Shown piece after piece: positions 28,514-40,494 of a stretch of DNA of 64,000 bases. Source of the DNA: Linum tenue (Eukaryota > Streptophyta > Magnoliopsida > Malpighiales > Linaceae). Below the pieces are notes generated by a model, which was not told the DNA's origin, did not search any database, and saw only the letters and a list, made by a program, of their open reading frames with translations. The translations under genes and the position numbers were made by a program. How positions within the stretch are numbered: position 1 is the stretch's first letter; each line of letters opens with the position of its first letter. The stretch is from assembly GCA_946122785.1 (NCBI GenBank), contig CAMGYJ010000008.1, positions 5,853,742 to 5,917,741 on the forward strand. The letters run 5' to 3'.

Positions 28514-29219
28514 CGTGCTGCCAGAACAAAAACCCGCCAATCAAACTGGTGAAAGCTATTCAAAACCCCAATGAGAAATCGCATGTGAAAGGTAAAAACT
28601 GGATCTTGTTGAAGAAGAAATTCTACTTCAAACGTAACATCAATGTTTGGAGATGGGTATCGATTGCATTAAATTCGAATGCAGGGCACCAAGAAAAAGA
28701 CCGGAAGATGGAGCGAAGTACGGCTAGGAACCAACTGACATTCAAGATACAACAAAATTCGAGCTACCCACCATCTGAGAGCGAATTGGAATGGCGGTAA
28801 ACGACAAACAACGAAGAAGAATCAGCAAAGAGGGAGCAGCGGTTCTTACATTCAAAGGCGACGATGGTAGGAATTATAATAGCCGAGTGAAGAGGAAGGT
28901 GGGTTCGTCGTGTCGGGGGCGGTGGAATGGAAGAGAGACGATCGCCGGCAAGCTCTCAAGCGGTGGAGGACTTCGCTTCAATGGAAGGCGTGAGAGCACT
29001 CTTCCATTTGTGGAGGGAGGAAAACGGAAAACTGTAAGGTGGGAAAGTCGCGCAATGTTTTGATTATTCTTTCATGTCGATAATTGGGTTAAAATAATAA
29101 AAGCCCATTAACTGAGCATTTGGGCCCACCTTACTAAATTGGGTTTTCAGAATACTCCACATGCATCATTAATTTAATGGGGAAAAAAAAATTATTTATC
29201 ATCATTTGGTGTGATTATC
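28514..29219. other. Upstream region of the multi-pass membrane protein gene
   Basis: Contains the likely 5' UTR, perhaps with an intron, and promoter of the minus-strand gene. Open plus-strand frames here (28.43-29.06 kb) run antisense to it and carry no domain. AT-rich spacer follows to about 29.22 kb. Confidence 0.4.
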
Positions 29220-29776
29220 ATCAGCAACGAAAACTGTGGATATCTGTAATTGTGAATATCTGTCCGAATGCGAACTAATCGGTTAGGGTAAAATTTAAAC
29301 TCGAAAATTTTTTAGTGGGTACGGGTAAAAGCCGAATTCGAATATTGCGTGTAATGGGTGGACATGGTTTTCACTTTTCTCACTATCCAACCCCAACCGC
29401 CCGATTATAACATATGTATGTATTTTGTTTAGAAAAAATCATTAATTTTCTCTAACATATTTTATATTTAGCATACAAATATAATATTTTAATTAATGGG
29501 ATTGTTTTAATTAATTTTCTTCATTCTAGTGAATTATTGTTGTACTTTTACCGCTTATGTAATGGGAGAACATGTGTGAATGGTAACATATTAGTTGGAG
29601 TTATAAAGACATATTATTATTCATGGATAATCGTGGATACCCGAACGGGTATGAACATGATTTTGATTTTCTACTCGTTTCTTATGTGTGTATGAGTATG
29701 GGTAAAACCCAAACTATTTTGGGTAGGGTAATGGATATGCACTATTCTCTCCCAATCCGACCCATTGCCATTCCTA
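29220..29776. mobile_element. Diverged inverted copy of the hAT-like element at 10.8 kb
   Basis: The right end CCCATTGCCATTCCTA is the inverted counterpart of the left end of 10847-11396. Blocks around GTAATGGGTGG, AACATATGTATGTATTTTGT and TGGATAATCGTGGATACCCG align in reverse orientation with that element. Many substitutions separate the copies. The outer left boundary and target duplication are not resolved. Confidence 0.7.
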
Positions 29777-31142
29777 ACAAAGGGTGTCATAATCCTTTGT
29801 ATTAAAATAAAGGGTTTCAAAGATTTGATAAACGTTATCCCATGGAATAATACAACAATTAAAGGATGACTCATCTTCTTCATAAGCATAGAACACGTGG
29901 ATGTCATATAGTTTTCGATCAGTGATGAACATGAGACGAATGATAGTTCTGTATATATATGTTGGAAATGTATGTCCTTCTATTTGACGAGATAAACAAA
30001 TATTTATGAAATATATCTTTTAACACCATCCATATATCTTCATGAATCTCAATTGTTCGATCAGCTAGAGACTATATTTGTTAGAGTTGAGAAAATGGAC
30101 CAGATCGTTTGAAAAATTGTGAATAAGATCATATTGCATAGTTTGGTCTGAATCGTAAATCGTTAAGAACGGTCCGTTACATGGTCTATATTATTTTATG
30201 TATTTATCTTTTGCTCTGGTCTAGACCGCGGTTTATCTGACCAACCCGTGGAACCAGCCAACTTCGCTAGCTGCATACCTGAGTCGGGACCACTCTCCCA
30301 ACTCCCTTAACGAGACCCAACTCTCAGCCCTAATTTTGAGAATATCGTCCCCTCCTTCATTCACACCCAGATTTCGCTAGAGAGTAGAGATGATTGTGTC
30401 TCCGTATGACGTCATGTTAATGTTTGAAGTTATGGTGCGAGTTGGGATGCTTTGACTCTACATCTTAGTTATTTACTGAGATATAGGGTGTCAAAATTAA
30501 TCATACATGTTGGAATTTATGTTTTAAGAAAAAAATATTTTTTCTTGGTTATTAGTCCAATTTTCATGTGGTTGACCAAACAACTAATTCATTTTTTACT
30601 CAATGTGGTTTATTTGGACCAGATTGCACATCCATTATTTGATATGAACTAATATGTGATATGATCTATGATCTATACTCTAGCCTCTTAATTTAGACCA
30701 TAAAGTGTATTATATGATCCGAACCAGAGCCCACCATTTTCCAAACACAGTATGTATATATTATTCTAATTTGGGAAGTTCCAATAATAGATCCACCTCC
30801 AAATCAACCTTGGAAGCTTTCATCTATTTGCCGTCCTTGCCTTGAATGATGTCTTGGTAATAGACAATAGCTAAATTTTTAAAGTTGCATTTCCCCCCTC
30901 ATTTTTTATATCTATAAGATCAGTGAAAACAGAAGAGATAGAGCCAAAGCTAAGGTAAGAGGAGGAGGAAGAAGATAAATAGAATTGGAACATATTAGAA
31001 TTTAGAGATAATATTTACTGTCTTATCAATTAGAAATGTTATCATCAGAGTGAATCTCAAATTAAAAATCACTCTATTGTTATTTGACATTGTCGCTTGT
31101 GACCAATTTGAGACTTTGAGTGGGTCGACAAGCTTGGGAGTT
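29777..31142. other. Intergenic, AT-rich
   Basis: I see no gene or repeat that I can define. Short frames at 30.45-30.65 kb lack domains. Confidence 0.35.
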
Positions 31143-31151
31143 GAGATACAA

Positions 31152-31826
31152 CAGTGGCGGACCTAGAAATTTTCCACAGGGGTGTTCTCTTTTAAAAAAT
31201 AAATTTAATAAAAATAAAATCATAGATAAGAAAAATACCTTACTCGTACAAATGAAAAACTTCATGATGTGTTTTTCATATTTGGAAATAATTGTAGAAT
31301 ACACTTGGTGTCTACCGTGTTAAAAAAAATTGTCTCTATATACCCTACTAGACAATCATTCACAAACTTATCGCATATTCAATTTGTAAACTTGTTCTTG
31401 ATGTAACCCAAAGTTGAAAGACTATTTCAACACTTGTCGTAGAATCATAAAATCAATACAAATTAAGGGTAGCTTGAAATTAGTGTAATTGTTAGGTTTT
31501 GAAAATAATTAGAGATAGAGAATGACATTTTACTATTACACAGTGTTCAAAATCGAACAACAAATGAGTTGTAGGTCAGTGGAAATTAAATTTATTAATA
31601 ATAATAGTGTTCTAGATTTGAATTACCCAACCTACCACTTATATTCCTATACACAAATTAAAAAATTGACAGTAGGATAATCATTTTTTCAAATTTCAAG
31701 GGTGTCCCTCACTATCAAATTTTTTTTTTTCATACGTAAATTACCACCGAAAATTAGATAATCGTTTCCCAAAAAATTAGAGGTTTCACTCACGGAACAC
31801 CCCTAAAACCACCTGGGTCCGCTCTT
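31152..31826. mobile_element. TIR element, Mutator-like by target duplication, about 675 bp
   Basis: The left end CAGTGGCGGACCTAG is an imperfect inverted match to the right end CTGGGTCCGCTCTT. Subterminal GGGGTGTTC/GAACACCCC words also pair in inverted orientation. The flanks GAGATACAA (31143-31151) and GGGATACAA (31827-31835) differ at one position, consistent with a 9-bp target duplication. No transposase is encoded. It ends about 300 bp before the ubiquitin-like fusion gene. Confidence 0.65.
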
Positions 31827-32128
31827 GGGATACAATACAAGTGCAACAAGGATAGGGATCCCAAAATAACTCCATCTAATCATGGTTAATAATGATGGTA
31901 AAAATTCATCAAAAAAAAAATAATGATGGTAAAATAGATAATGGATCAAGCCTTTCAATACGGGCCAAAAGTTCAATTGGGCTAAACTATTACCTCCCCG
32001 AAAAGCCCAATATTGGAGCGCCACCGCCTTTCAGAGACCACACCTTTAAAGCTCCCCCGGCTCCCGCCACCGCAACCACTCATCTTTCGTTCCCTCCCTG
32101 CGCCGCTCGGAAAACCCGACAGGACGAG

Positions 32129-32701
32129 ATGCAGATATTCGTAAATCTACCGTCGCAGCAAACCCTAACTCTGGCCGCCACCCCGTCGGACACCATCGCC
32201 GACCTCAAATCTGCAATCCAATCCCGCGGAGGACCAAATTCAATCTCGGACCCTGTCAGCGAACAGTACTACCAATTGATCCACGGCGGCAAGCTCCTCG
32301 GCGACGACGGCCTAACCCTAGCCGAGTACGGAATCCGGAACCAATTCGCGACAGTCAATCTCCTCCCGCGGCTCCTCGGCGGCGGCGGAGGGAAGAAGAG
32401 GAAGAAGAAGGTGTTCAGCACGCCCAAGAAGGAGAAGAAGGACAAGGAGAAGGAGAAGCTCCCCGTGCTGAAGCTTTACAAGGTCGTGGGCGGCGGCGGG
32501 GGTGAAGACTCGGCAGGTGTGCTGGAGAGGTTGAGGAAGGAGTGCCCGAAGTGCGGACCGGGGAATTTCATGGCGGATCACGGCGACAGGGTTTCCTGCG
32601 GCAAGTGCGGTTTGAGTTTCGCGCGCAACCAACCGCCGTCGCCACATCCGGCGGCGCGTGAGGACGCGGAGGAGGAGGGAAAAGAATTTTGCTGTCGTTA
32701 A
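32129..32701 (+). CDS. Divergent ubiquitin-like/eS31 (S27a)-like fusion protein, 190 aa, intronless
   Basis: The N-terminal domain (residues 1-87) has the ubiquitin fold signature: MQIFV start, [17 protein letters not shown] and LTLAEYGI. It is heavily diverged and ends LLGGGGG instead of RLRGG. It carries an insertion ([12 protein letters not shown]) and keeps few of the ubiquitin lysines; K6, K11, K29 and K63 are replaced. The C-terminal part begins [13 protein letters not shown] and continues [17 protein letters not shown] and CGKCGLSF. This is the ribosomal eS31 extension with its zinc ribbon, here CX2C-X14-CX2C instead of the usual CX4C first pair. In normal genes the fusion is cleaved to give ubiquitin and a 40S protein. 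Here cleavage and ubiquitin function are uncertain. The start at 32129 gives the canonical MQIFV; an in-frame upstream extension to 31892 is unsupported. The coding region is strikingly GC-rich. Confidence 0.85.
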   Translation: MQIFVNLPSQQTLTLAATPSDTIADLKSAIQSRGGPNSISDPVSEQYYQLIHGGKLLGDDGLTLAEYGIRNQFATVNLLPRLLGGGGGKKRKKKVFSTPKKEKKDKEKEKLPVLKLYKVVGGGGGEDSAGVLERLRKECPKCGPGNFMADHGDRVSCGKCGLSFARNQPPSPHPAAREDAEEEGKEFCCR

Positions 32702-32911
32702 CGTTTAGCTTTTGCTTCTTACTTCTAAACAACTTAATTAGCGATCCTGCTAGCTAGGCCCTTGGACTGCTTATTAATGGCACAACAGAGTTTCTTATAG
32801 AATGATATGAATTATGAATTACGATCAATCATTTCCTCTTTCTTCCACAGGGATAATGATCAAAATCACTGGTTATGACATGTGCAAAGCCATCAAGGAG
32901 GCGGAAAGAAA

Positions 32912-33474
32912 TTAATTAATGATCTGATCATCCGTAGAAATAATTCTAGAGTAAGTCCGGAAGAAGTCTCTATTCTCTTTCAGCAATCCTTCCCACACTG
33001 CAAAATCAAATCAAAACAGCACATGGTTATATGAGATATACTATCAAGACACAACTACGATATATAGTACAAATGTAGTCACAATAGTTTAATTTCCTCG
33101 TGCGAAAGGTAATTAAGAAAGCGCGACACTAATCACATAGATTAGCGTTGTGTCGATTCCTTACCAGTGAGTGTGACTGTTGGATGAATGCAGGCATGCT
33201 TCGAGAGTGCGGTGGCGCATTCATCTCTGCTCATGCGAAGTATCAAACACCTCTCTATCAAATGCTGAACCTGCAACAATTTACACTATCACACTTCAGC
33301 AAAGAAAAATGGCATTCTCCAGGGCCAATAATTTCTGCATGAAAAGATAAGGATATGTATCCATTTAGATCACTGCAGTGGGGTAAGGTTTACCATTCTG
33401 ATGCATTCTTGTGGTTGGCAGCGCAAGCAAGGGACCAGTGGCTGCTGCTGCTGTTCTTCTCCTCCTCTGCACAT
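32912..33474 (-). CDS. Small plant-specific protein with a TIGR01589-type domain, 90 aa, 3 exons
   Basis: Exons are 33394-33474, 33165-33270 and 32912-32997, with GT-AG junctions and a closed frame. The conserved core reads VQHLIERCLILRMSRDECAT, ALSKHACIHPTVTLTVWEGL, LKENRDFFRTYSR. This matches the plant domain defined as TIGR01589 (hydrophobic helix, MS.EEC, then VTxTVWxxLxKEN). Its biochemical function is unknown. The N terminus is short and Gln-rich (MCRGGEEQQQQ). Proteins of this family are usually about 70-110 residues, so the length fits. Confidence 0.85.
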
Positions 33475-33603
33475 CTTGAGAGAAACAGAGAGAGGGAGAG
33501 GAGGGGAGGGGAGATTTTTTTCCCTTGGGGAAGAGATATTTTGGGTCCAAGTCCAAGATACTAGGTGGTGTGTGGGATATTTGTGTTGTTTGCATTGCAT
33601 AGC

Positions 33604-33614
33604 TTATATATACA
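33604..33614 (-). promoter_or_regulatory. TATA box of the TIGR01589-type gene
   Basis: TATATATAAG on the minus strand lies about 130 bases before the ATG. This leaves a 5' UTR of about 100 bases. Confidence 0.45.
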
Positions 33615-34353
33615 CAAGAAGCGTGGAGTAAGAGAGGATATGAAAAAAGTGGTAATGGCTAATGAATCTGTTATCCATGGAAGCATAAGGAAATATCCAA
33701 GCGAAGGGCCAAAAGTGCGCCCGAAATCCAACACACCTCTGCAACTTGCTTTGCTTGCTCATCTCATCTCATCCTTTAATTTGCTTCCACGTACCTCTTC
33801 CCCCTCTTATTTTCTTCCACGTACCTCTCCTCCTTTTCATGTATTTGTATTGTAAGGACTAAGGTAACTACTTCAGTAAGCGAAATTTGAGTTACCATGC
33901 TGAACAGAACGTTGGTTAAGAACGAGCCAGGCTTTGACGCATTCCTGATAGCTGTGAATAATCATTCCACTTATAAACGAAGCTTGCACGACAGATATTA
34001 ACAATCAACGAGAAAATGTAAAAATGAGTGTAACAAAGAAGTAAATATTTCTTTACGGTATAATTAAAGTTGCCGTCAATACAGATATTCCTCAACATGG
34101 ATCTTTCATGAAACGATAAACAACTTACCGCGAAATGAGCTTCATTCAGTCCTAAGACGACTTGTGCTATAGATATTGTCATATTGAGCATCTGCTGACA
34201 TTTCCTGATTCTAATTGGCGATATTTGGGCGAAAAGATTCATGAGTACCAGTTCCTTACACGTGAATCACCTATATGCCACTAGAGGATATTCAACCCCT
34301 CACTAAATATCCAACGGTATATACTGTTATACATTACTTCCAGACTTGGCCAG
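33615..34353. other. Intergenic between two minus-strand genes
   Basis: Upstream region of the TIGR01589-type gene and 3' flank of NDC1. No gene is recognised. Confidence 0.4.
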
Positions 34354-37300
34354 CTATGATCCTGAAACAATCTTGGTAAGGGTGTCCTGAACTGATGCAA
34401 TCGACTGGATGGCAGACTTGGTCAGCCAGCTCAGCCCGACTTTAACCCGGTGCTCGTCCGTTGGTAGCCGAATCAAGTACGCAATTTTCCTTGCTGCATC
34501 ATCACAGAAATATCACATTAACTCGTAATGAAGACAAGAGAGAGTAAACAAAGGGTATATGCTGGTAAGGATAGCATGGCCAGAAGAGAAGACTGTAGTG
34601 TACCGGTATGGCCGATAGGACCTTCTAAGGTTAGCCCATCGATGAAACTCGGTGATACAGCAGCGTCGCTCTGTCCCAGAGTCATCATTTCGCCCAGATT
34701 TTGGAACCTGTCAGTGGTGTCAACACATTCGTCAAGGCAAATCGAGCAGGTGAGGGATTTAAGAGCCGGTAAAACATGATTTTTTTAACATCTTTGGCAT
34801 GTGAGTCATCCAATTCGTATTTACTAGGCACGGTGCAGTGCCTCTTTACTAATTGGATTGACTAGAGATGGATAAACCACACAGTACAAATATTATTAGC
34901 CCGATAATATAGGATGAATTCAGAAGTTATGTCATTAACCAACCTAAATGGCAACAATGGACGGTCATTAATTGCAGCCCAAAGATTCCAACCAGTAAAA
35001 TCTGCTTGCTGAAAAGCAACCTGAACGGAAAACATAAGCAAGTCTCAGACACATCAGGCGGAAGTAACATACAAATTGAAGATGGATGTTCAACATTTAC
35101 ATCTTTGCAGGAAAAAAGTTTACCTGAGCAGTTGGCGGAAGTATCTTCCCTTTCAAATCCCTGAGAGAAGATGAGTCACCAAGAGCGAATATCCGTGGGT
35201 GACCCTTGACACGAAGGGTCTCATCTGTCTCGGCCTGGCTCCTAGCGTTAAGGGGAAGCTCGAGAGGCTGTTCACAGGGTTCCAGCTCAGAAAGCAAAGG
35301 TTTAGACCCCACAGTCCATAACACTAAATCTGTTTCAAGAATTTGACTTTGCATTCCTCTCTCAGCAGGTTGCAGTTCCAAAATGTATTTCTCAGAATCC
35401 GAGTCACTTGTTTTTTGGATGGAACGGACAAAGTAACCCAATAGCAATTCAACTTTCCTGGAAGTGAGAACCTAACTCCAATAGAAAAACTATGTTAGAT
35501 AAACAGCTTCAGTTGCAGGAACGAAAAAAGAAGTTCAAAATCGTATCAACAAGCTAACTTCAGGCATGATTCTTGAGTCTTGATGTCATTCACAAATCTT
35601 AAAGAGTTGCTAAATTTTATCTTATCGTAATCCATAATCTTACTCTAAGTGCAGCTTCCCTGTTGCCAGGTGGAGCAGTTGGGCAGATCATACTTTCCAC
35701 ATTAATAGCACGTACTACTCCTCTATCCTGCAGTCTCTCAGCAACGGTAGCAGCCAACTCTACTCCAGCATAACCACAACCGACAATACATACACTTATT
35801 GGAGATCCCTTACTGAAATTTCTCCTCTCCAGTTGTCTTAACTTACTGTCAACCTTCTGCAGTAACGTAAAGGTTTGCAAAAATAGGTCAACCTAGAAGA
35901 CTTAGGATCCAATGTTCCAACAGTAAATCATAAAACTGAACTCTTACAAGAGCATCTTCCAATGTAGAAAATGGCAATGCGTACTCTGCTGACCCTGGCA
36001 CAACATCAAGTTTTGTTTCAGATCCCAGAGCAAGAACCAGCCTGGCTGCCCAATAGGATAGGGAGTAGAATCAGGTAGGACGTTGTAACTTGCATAACAA
36101 ACGAAACAATCTTTTCAATTAACATAGATTCGAGTAAGTGATCAATATGCAAATCCTCAAGGTGAATTAAATACCACAGCTACAACTATATTAACAAAGT
36201 CTTGGGCAGACTAGATTTCTTTGGTGGACGAGTCTGGTCAAACTAGTCGACACTTCTAGGCCTTTTTCTCAGCAACGAGGCTTATGTGCATTAAAGGAGA
36301 CAGTGAGTTCTTGTTACCCATCCAGTAAACAGGTTCACCACAAGAGTGTTGCAAGAATTGTGAGCAAATTATTGCACAAACTACTTACCAGTCATACTCT
36401 ATCAGAAGGCCACTTTGTAGCAGGACTGTACCAGCAGAATTAGATTTTGCCGACCCATTAATTCCCAAGTGATCACATGGCTGTAGAACTTTTACTCTGT
36501 CTTGCACAAACTGCACAGCAGTGTTTGAAAGCAAGTCCGAGAAGCGGGGAGCGATTTCCCAAGAATCCACTTCTGCACTGATACTGGAATTCTTTAGTCG
36601 GTTACTTTGTGAAATCCATTCCAATTTGCTCAATGCAACCCAACAAGAACCTAAAATGAATGAATGATCATAGAAAGAAATAGCTAGTACCTCCTGAAAG
36701 AATCTCATACAGCATGGGCTTGAAGACAAAACGCTCAGCTTGGTCAACAAGGAGCACCTGATCAGCAAATTTGGAAAAATTAGGGATGATAGAGCATCGA
36801 AAAGAAAGAGACACCGTGGATGAAACAAATTTAAGGACACAGATCCATGAAACACCCAAGTATCATGCTCACACCAGGGACAACATGCGCATCAAGTAAC
36901 CCATCATGCTTAAATTACGAAGCACTAGAACAGAATTAATTCTTCAGGACAACATTCAATTCAATATTGCACTTAAATGTTAGTCAGTCATTACCTGAGG
37001 TTTCTTATCATCTGGCCAAGCGAGTGATTCTAGTCTCAAAGCTGTATATAAGCCTCCAAATCCACCACCTAGTATGCACACCCTCGGGTTCTGCAGCATT
37101 GCAATCAAAAGCTGTGCTGTTAAAAAATGGGTTGATCATCCAGAGTTGAAGTTAAAGTAAGATCTGTTTCTTGGTGAACTGAAATTCCTATCAAATACAA
37201 TCTTCCAAAACTGAGACCTGGGGAAGAACAGGTATCAGTAAGCCAAAACGCACCTTCTTAGAAGGCCAAGTGTACACCTGCGGAGGCTTTTCTTCTTGAG

Positions 37301-37754
37301 GTAGACTGGGAACCCCAATTGCTTCATTCGCCACTGCTTCCGTAGCTACAAATCGAGCTGAAAACTCTCTCCGCGAAAAGGACTGTTTGAACCCAGACTG
37401 AATAGTTCTGAATGAAGTCGAAGTGGAGGTGAAAGGGAACAACTTATCCCTTGACGTGCCTAATATCAACAAAAGGATTATACATCAATCACTCCGAATG
37501 CCACTAACTGGTTGTGCTTTATCCAAAAAATTACTGCATAGAAATGAAGAACACTTCTGCAAACCTGAATTCGAGACGCAGTGAACTGCAATACGAGAAT
37601 TACCGGAAGAGGAATCCCTGACGCGACGAGAATTGAATGGGGATCGAAGACGGAAACCATCATCGCCGATCGAGAAAGCTAACGAGCGGGTGAGTGAAGA
37701 CGGGGAGCTCCTGTGCATTGCCGACGGTAGCAGTACTGTTGCAACTGCCGCCAT
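34354..37754 (-). CDS. NDC1: Type II NAD(P)H:quinone oxidoreductase, chloroplastic (NDC1), 572 aa, 11 exons
   Basis: Exons are 37565-37754, 37254-37459, 36995-37090, 36691-36757, 36389-36572, 35948-36041, 35644-35856, 35124-35471, 34944-35020, 34604-34707 and 34354-34493; all junctions are GT-AG and the frame closes at TAG. The first 110 residues are Ser/Arg-rich, consistent with plastid targeting. The FAD-binding motif VCILGGGFGGLYTALRL is followed by VLLVDQAERFVFKPMLYEIL. The NAD(P)H fold VCIVGCGYAGVELAATVAE lies in the middle and the second FAD motif IFALGDSSSL near residue 430. In Arabidopsis NDC1 reduces plastoquinone pools in plastoglobules and is needed for phylloquinone (vitamin K1) synthesis. 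The C-terminal LGLTEG-like and WLTKS segments match that branch, not the mitochondrial NDA/NDB enzymes. It is somewhat longer than Arabidopsis NDC1, mainly in the N terminus. Confidence 0.93.
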
Positions 37755-38539
37755 GGCTACTGTCTGGTATTCAGAGCAGCGACGGAAGAGTTGGAGGTGG
37801 AGATATGAGAGCCATTGGAGAGGGAAGCCGAGGAAAGTGAACTATAACTAACTCTCAGTTTGGCGGACTTGTTTTCTGGGTCGAGTGTGGCGGACTTCTA
37901 GCAGGCCTCTTGGATTAATAACCGCAACTAAAATGTAAAAATAATTGGGCCTTGTATTTGGGCTGGACAGCTATGCATAGGCTTTCTATTTGGGTTTCCT
38001 TCCAGAGCTCGGACTCTTTACCCGCTGCTTCGTCTTCATTCTCCATTTCTCCTCGCTCCCGGAAAACAGTAAACTGCCGCCGCTTTTCTGCACTCAGTCT
38101 TCTCCCCATTCTTCAAAATTTTAGCCTCGCCGGAACTTCCTCCTTCTGCTTCCGTCAGTAGTCGGCCGCCGCCGCCGCCGCCGCAGTGATCCCTCAGCTT
38201 TCAATTCATCCGTCAGAGTAAGGTAGGTCTAAAGTTTCAATTTTTCCTTCTACTTCAATCGTATCCCTCAATTTGTCTGCATCCTCCTCATTCAGAGCGT
38301 TTGTATGCTTTGCTGCCTCTTCTACGACTTGGGTTTACTTTATGCTTAGTTGAAAGCATTGTATAGCTTAAACTGCTTTCTGTTTCAGAGTTATTTCCAT
38401 CTGGGCATGGCTATTGTGTTTGTGTGCCTGGTTTTCAGTTGTTAATGAACGTTTCTGAAGTTTTGTCTGCGGTGATGAAGCTTCTGAAGTATTCACACTA
38501 TCATATGCCCATTGCAGGGTCATCTTAGTATTTAGCTAA
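37755..38539. promoter_or_regulatory. Divergent promoter region between NDC1 and TRM61, with TRM61 5' UTR intron
   Basis: The two ATGs face away from each other, 785 bases apart. A (GCC)n tract at about 38163-38185 lies in the probable TRM61 leader. A GT donor near 38223 and the acceptor TTGCAG just before 38518 mark a likely 5' UTR intron. The remaining roughly 300 bases would serve both genes. No TATA box is evident, as is common for housekeeping promoters. Confidence 0.55.
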
Positions 38540-39908
38540 ATGTTGCTTGTCGATCCTGAGAAGAAGTTATCTTTCACTCGCACCATTCAAAATGGTGATT
38601 TGGTCATTGTGTATGAGAAGCACGACAGTATGAAGGCGGTAAAAGTAAGCGAGAGTTCAGTGCTTCAGAACCGTTTTGGCATGTTCAAGCACTCGGATTG
38701 GATTGGGAAGCCCTTTGGTTCCAAGGTGTTCAGCAACAAGGGTGGGTTTGTTCATTTGCTGGCTCCAACACCTGAACTGTGGACTCTTGTGTTGAGCCAC
38801 CGAACCCAGATTCTCTACATTGCGGATATCTCGCTTGTGATAATGTACTTGGAGGTAGTTCCTGGATGTGTGGTGCTCGAGTCTGGAACTGGTAGTGGTT
38901 CTTTGACAACTTCGCTTGCACGTGCTGTTGCTCCAACTGGACATGTCTTTACATTTGACTTCCATGAACAAAGGGCTGCCTCAGCTAGGTGAGTAGACTG
39001 TCATTCATGTGTTGTCTGATAAGATTGTTGACTTCATTTGATTTTCGGTCCTTTATAGTAGCTGTCCTCGTTGCCTTTGTGATTATATAACAAAAGAAGT
39101 CTGTTAATAAGGCTGTCTTGAGTTCGTTTCATTTTGGTTTCATTAGCAACTGATCTTACTGCAGTAAGTTTGATGCACAATGCTGATGCTGAGCTTTCAG
39201 TTGTACTAGCGTCTTCTTGTTCTTTGTGAAGGAACTGACATTTTTTTTCTGAATAGGGAAGATTTTGAAAAGACAGGAATCAGCAGCTATGTCACTGTAG
39301 GGGTTAGGGATATTCAGGGTCAAGGATTTCCAGAGGAACATGTCGGCTCAGTTGATGCTGTGTTCTTGGATCTACCACAGCCGTGGCTGGCCATTCCTTC
39401 TGCCGCAAAAATGTTGAGACAAGATGGTGTGTTGTGCTCGTTCTCACCCTGCATAGAGCAAGTGCAGCGCTCTTGTGAAACCCTGAGATCAAACTTCACT
39501 GGTAAGTTGTTGCTTCTTTGCTACAAATTACTCCTTTTTTTCATATGCAGGTATGTCAGTAATTCATATGGGTCTAGCCGACCTTTTTAGCTCAGATTTT
39601 CCGTTGCAAGGCTCATTTAAATATATGTATCTCTTCTCTCTCTTTGATCTTGTCTTGAAGATATAAGGACGTTTGAGATACTCCTGAGGACGTACGAAGT
39701 TCGACAAGGCAAACTGGACAGCTTCGATGGAGACGAAGGCATCTCTACTGGTTCTCGTCCTGGGAAGAGGAAGCAGCCTTCCAGTGATAGAAGCAGTTTG
39801 CAGGGGGACAATGGTGGTATTCTTGCTCCTGCTCTTCCAGTGATGACCAAGCCTTGTTCGGAAGCTAAAGGTCATACTGGCTATCTGACATTTGCCAGAC
39901 TCAAATGA
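38540..39908 (+). CDS. TRM61: tRNA (adenine(58)-N1)-methyltransferase catalytic subunit TRM61, 313 aa, 3 exons
   Basis: Exons are 38540-38988, 39257-39501 and 39661-39908, with GT-AG introns and a closed frame. The enzyme, with partner TRM6, methylates A58 in the T loop of tRNAs. The N-terminal beta domain is followed by motif I of the class I SAM fold, VLESGTGSGSLTTSLARAV. FDFHEQRA binds the SAM ribose, and the conserved VDAVFLDLPQPW contains the catalytic Asp region of TrmI enzymes. The C-terminal arm has EILLRTYEVRQGK and ends in GHTGYLTFARLK, matching the family end. Length equals that of plant and animal TRMT61A proteins (about 290-320 aa). The ATG chosen directly follows the 5' UTR intron acceptor. 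Confidence 0.95.
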
Positions 39909-39921
39909 TTGGCATGACTAA

Positions 39922-40350
39922 TGCTTGTTGTTGAATTTGGAAGTCCTTTCTTTTCTGGTTAGCCCTTCTACTCTTGCACGAGCCTGAAAGATCACAGGGA
40001 AACATTAGGGAATTTTCAGCTCTGTTCTAAAGCTATGCTAACACAGTGTTCCAGTTAAACATAGTAGGCTGTGCTGCAGTTGAGTTTGGCCAAAATAAGT
40101 TGTTCTGTGGATAAGATAAGAGAACAGTTTTGTGGGGCATGCAGGTCTTATAACTTATGTGCTACATTAGTTAGAATAAGTCATTTCTCTCTTCAATGCT
40201 GATCAATGATCCACCCAGAAGGTGATTATTTCCTTTCTCTGGGAATCAACATAGAAGTTGGTAATTCTCTGCCACGCCTTAAAAGCCGCCTTCCGCTAAA
40301 ATTGATGCGTCGTTGGCTTCGCTTTAGTAGATGAGTTAAGTGGATCAGCA
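39922..40350. repeat. Left arm of an inverted repeat (TRM61 3' flank)
   Basis: The region just after the TRM61 stop codon matches, in reverse complement, positions about 42822-43332. Shared blocks include TTTTCTGGTTAGCCCT, GTGTTCCAGTTAAAC, TGCTGCAGTTGAGTTTGG, CCAGAAGGT and TTTCTCTGGGAA. The match is broken by small insertions, the largest about 60 bp in the right arm. Confidence 0.8.
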
Positions 40351-40494
40351 AGTGTGATGCTACACATTTTGGAAACAACCATTGTGCTTGGAATCACTTT
40401 GTAGCAGAAAAGAATAACTAGCTTCTGTTTCTTTCTTTTCAACACTATATGCAATCGGGGAGTTGAATCAGTTTGCAAACCCAGCTACAACAGA

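Noticed and set aside
28432..29063. Two plus-strand frames opposite the membrane protein gene
   Set aside because: They run antisense to exon 1 and the promoter of the minus-strand gene and lack recognisable domains.
31892..32128. In-frame upstream extension of the ubiquitin-like fusion gene
   Set aside because: The added residues are low-complexity and precede the conserved MQIFV start; it is probably 5' UTR left open by chance.
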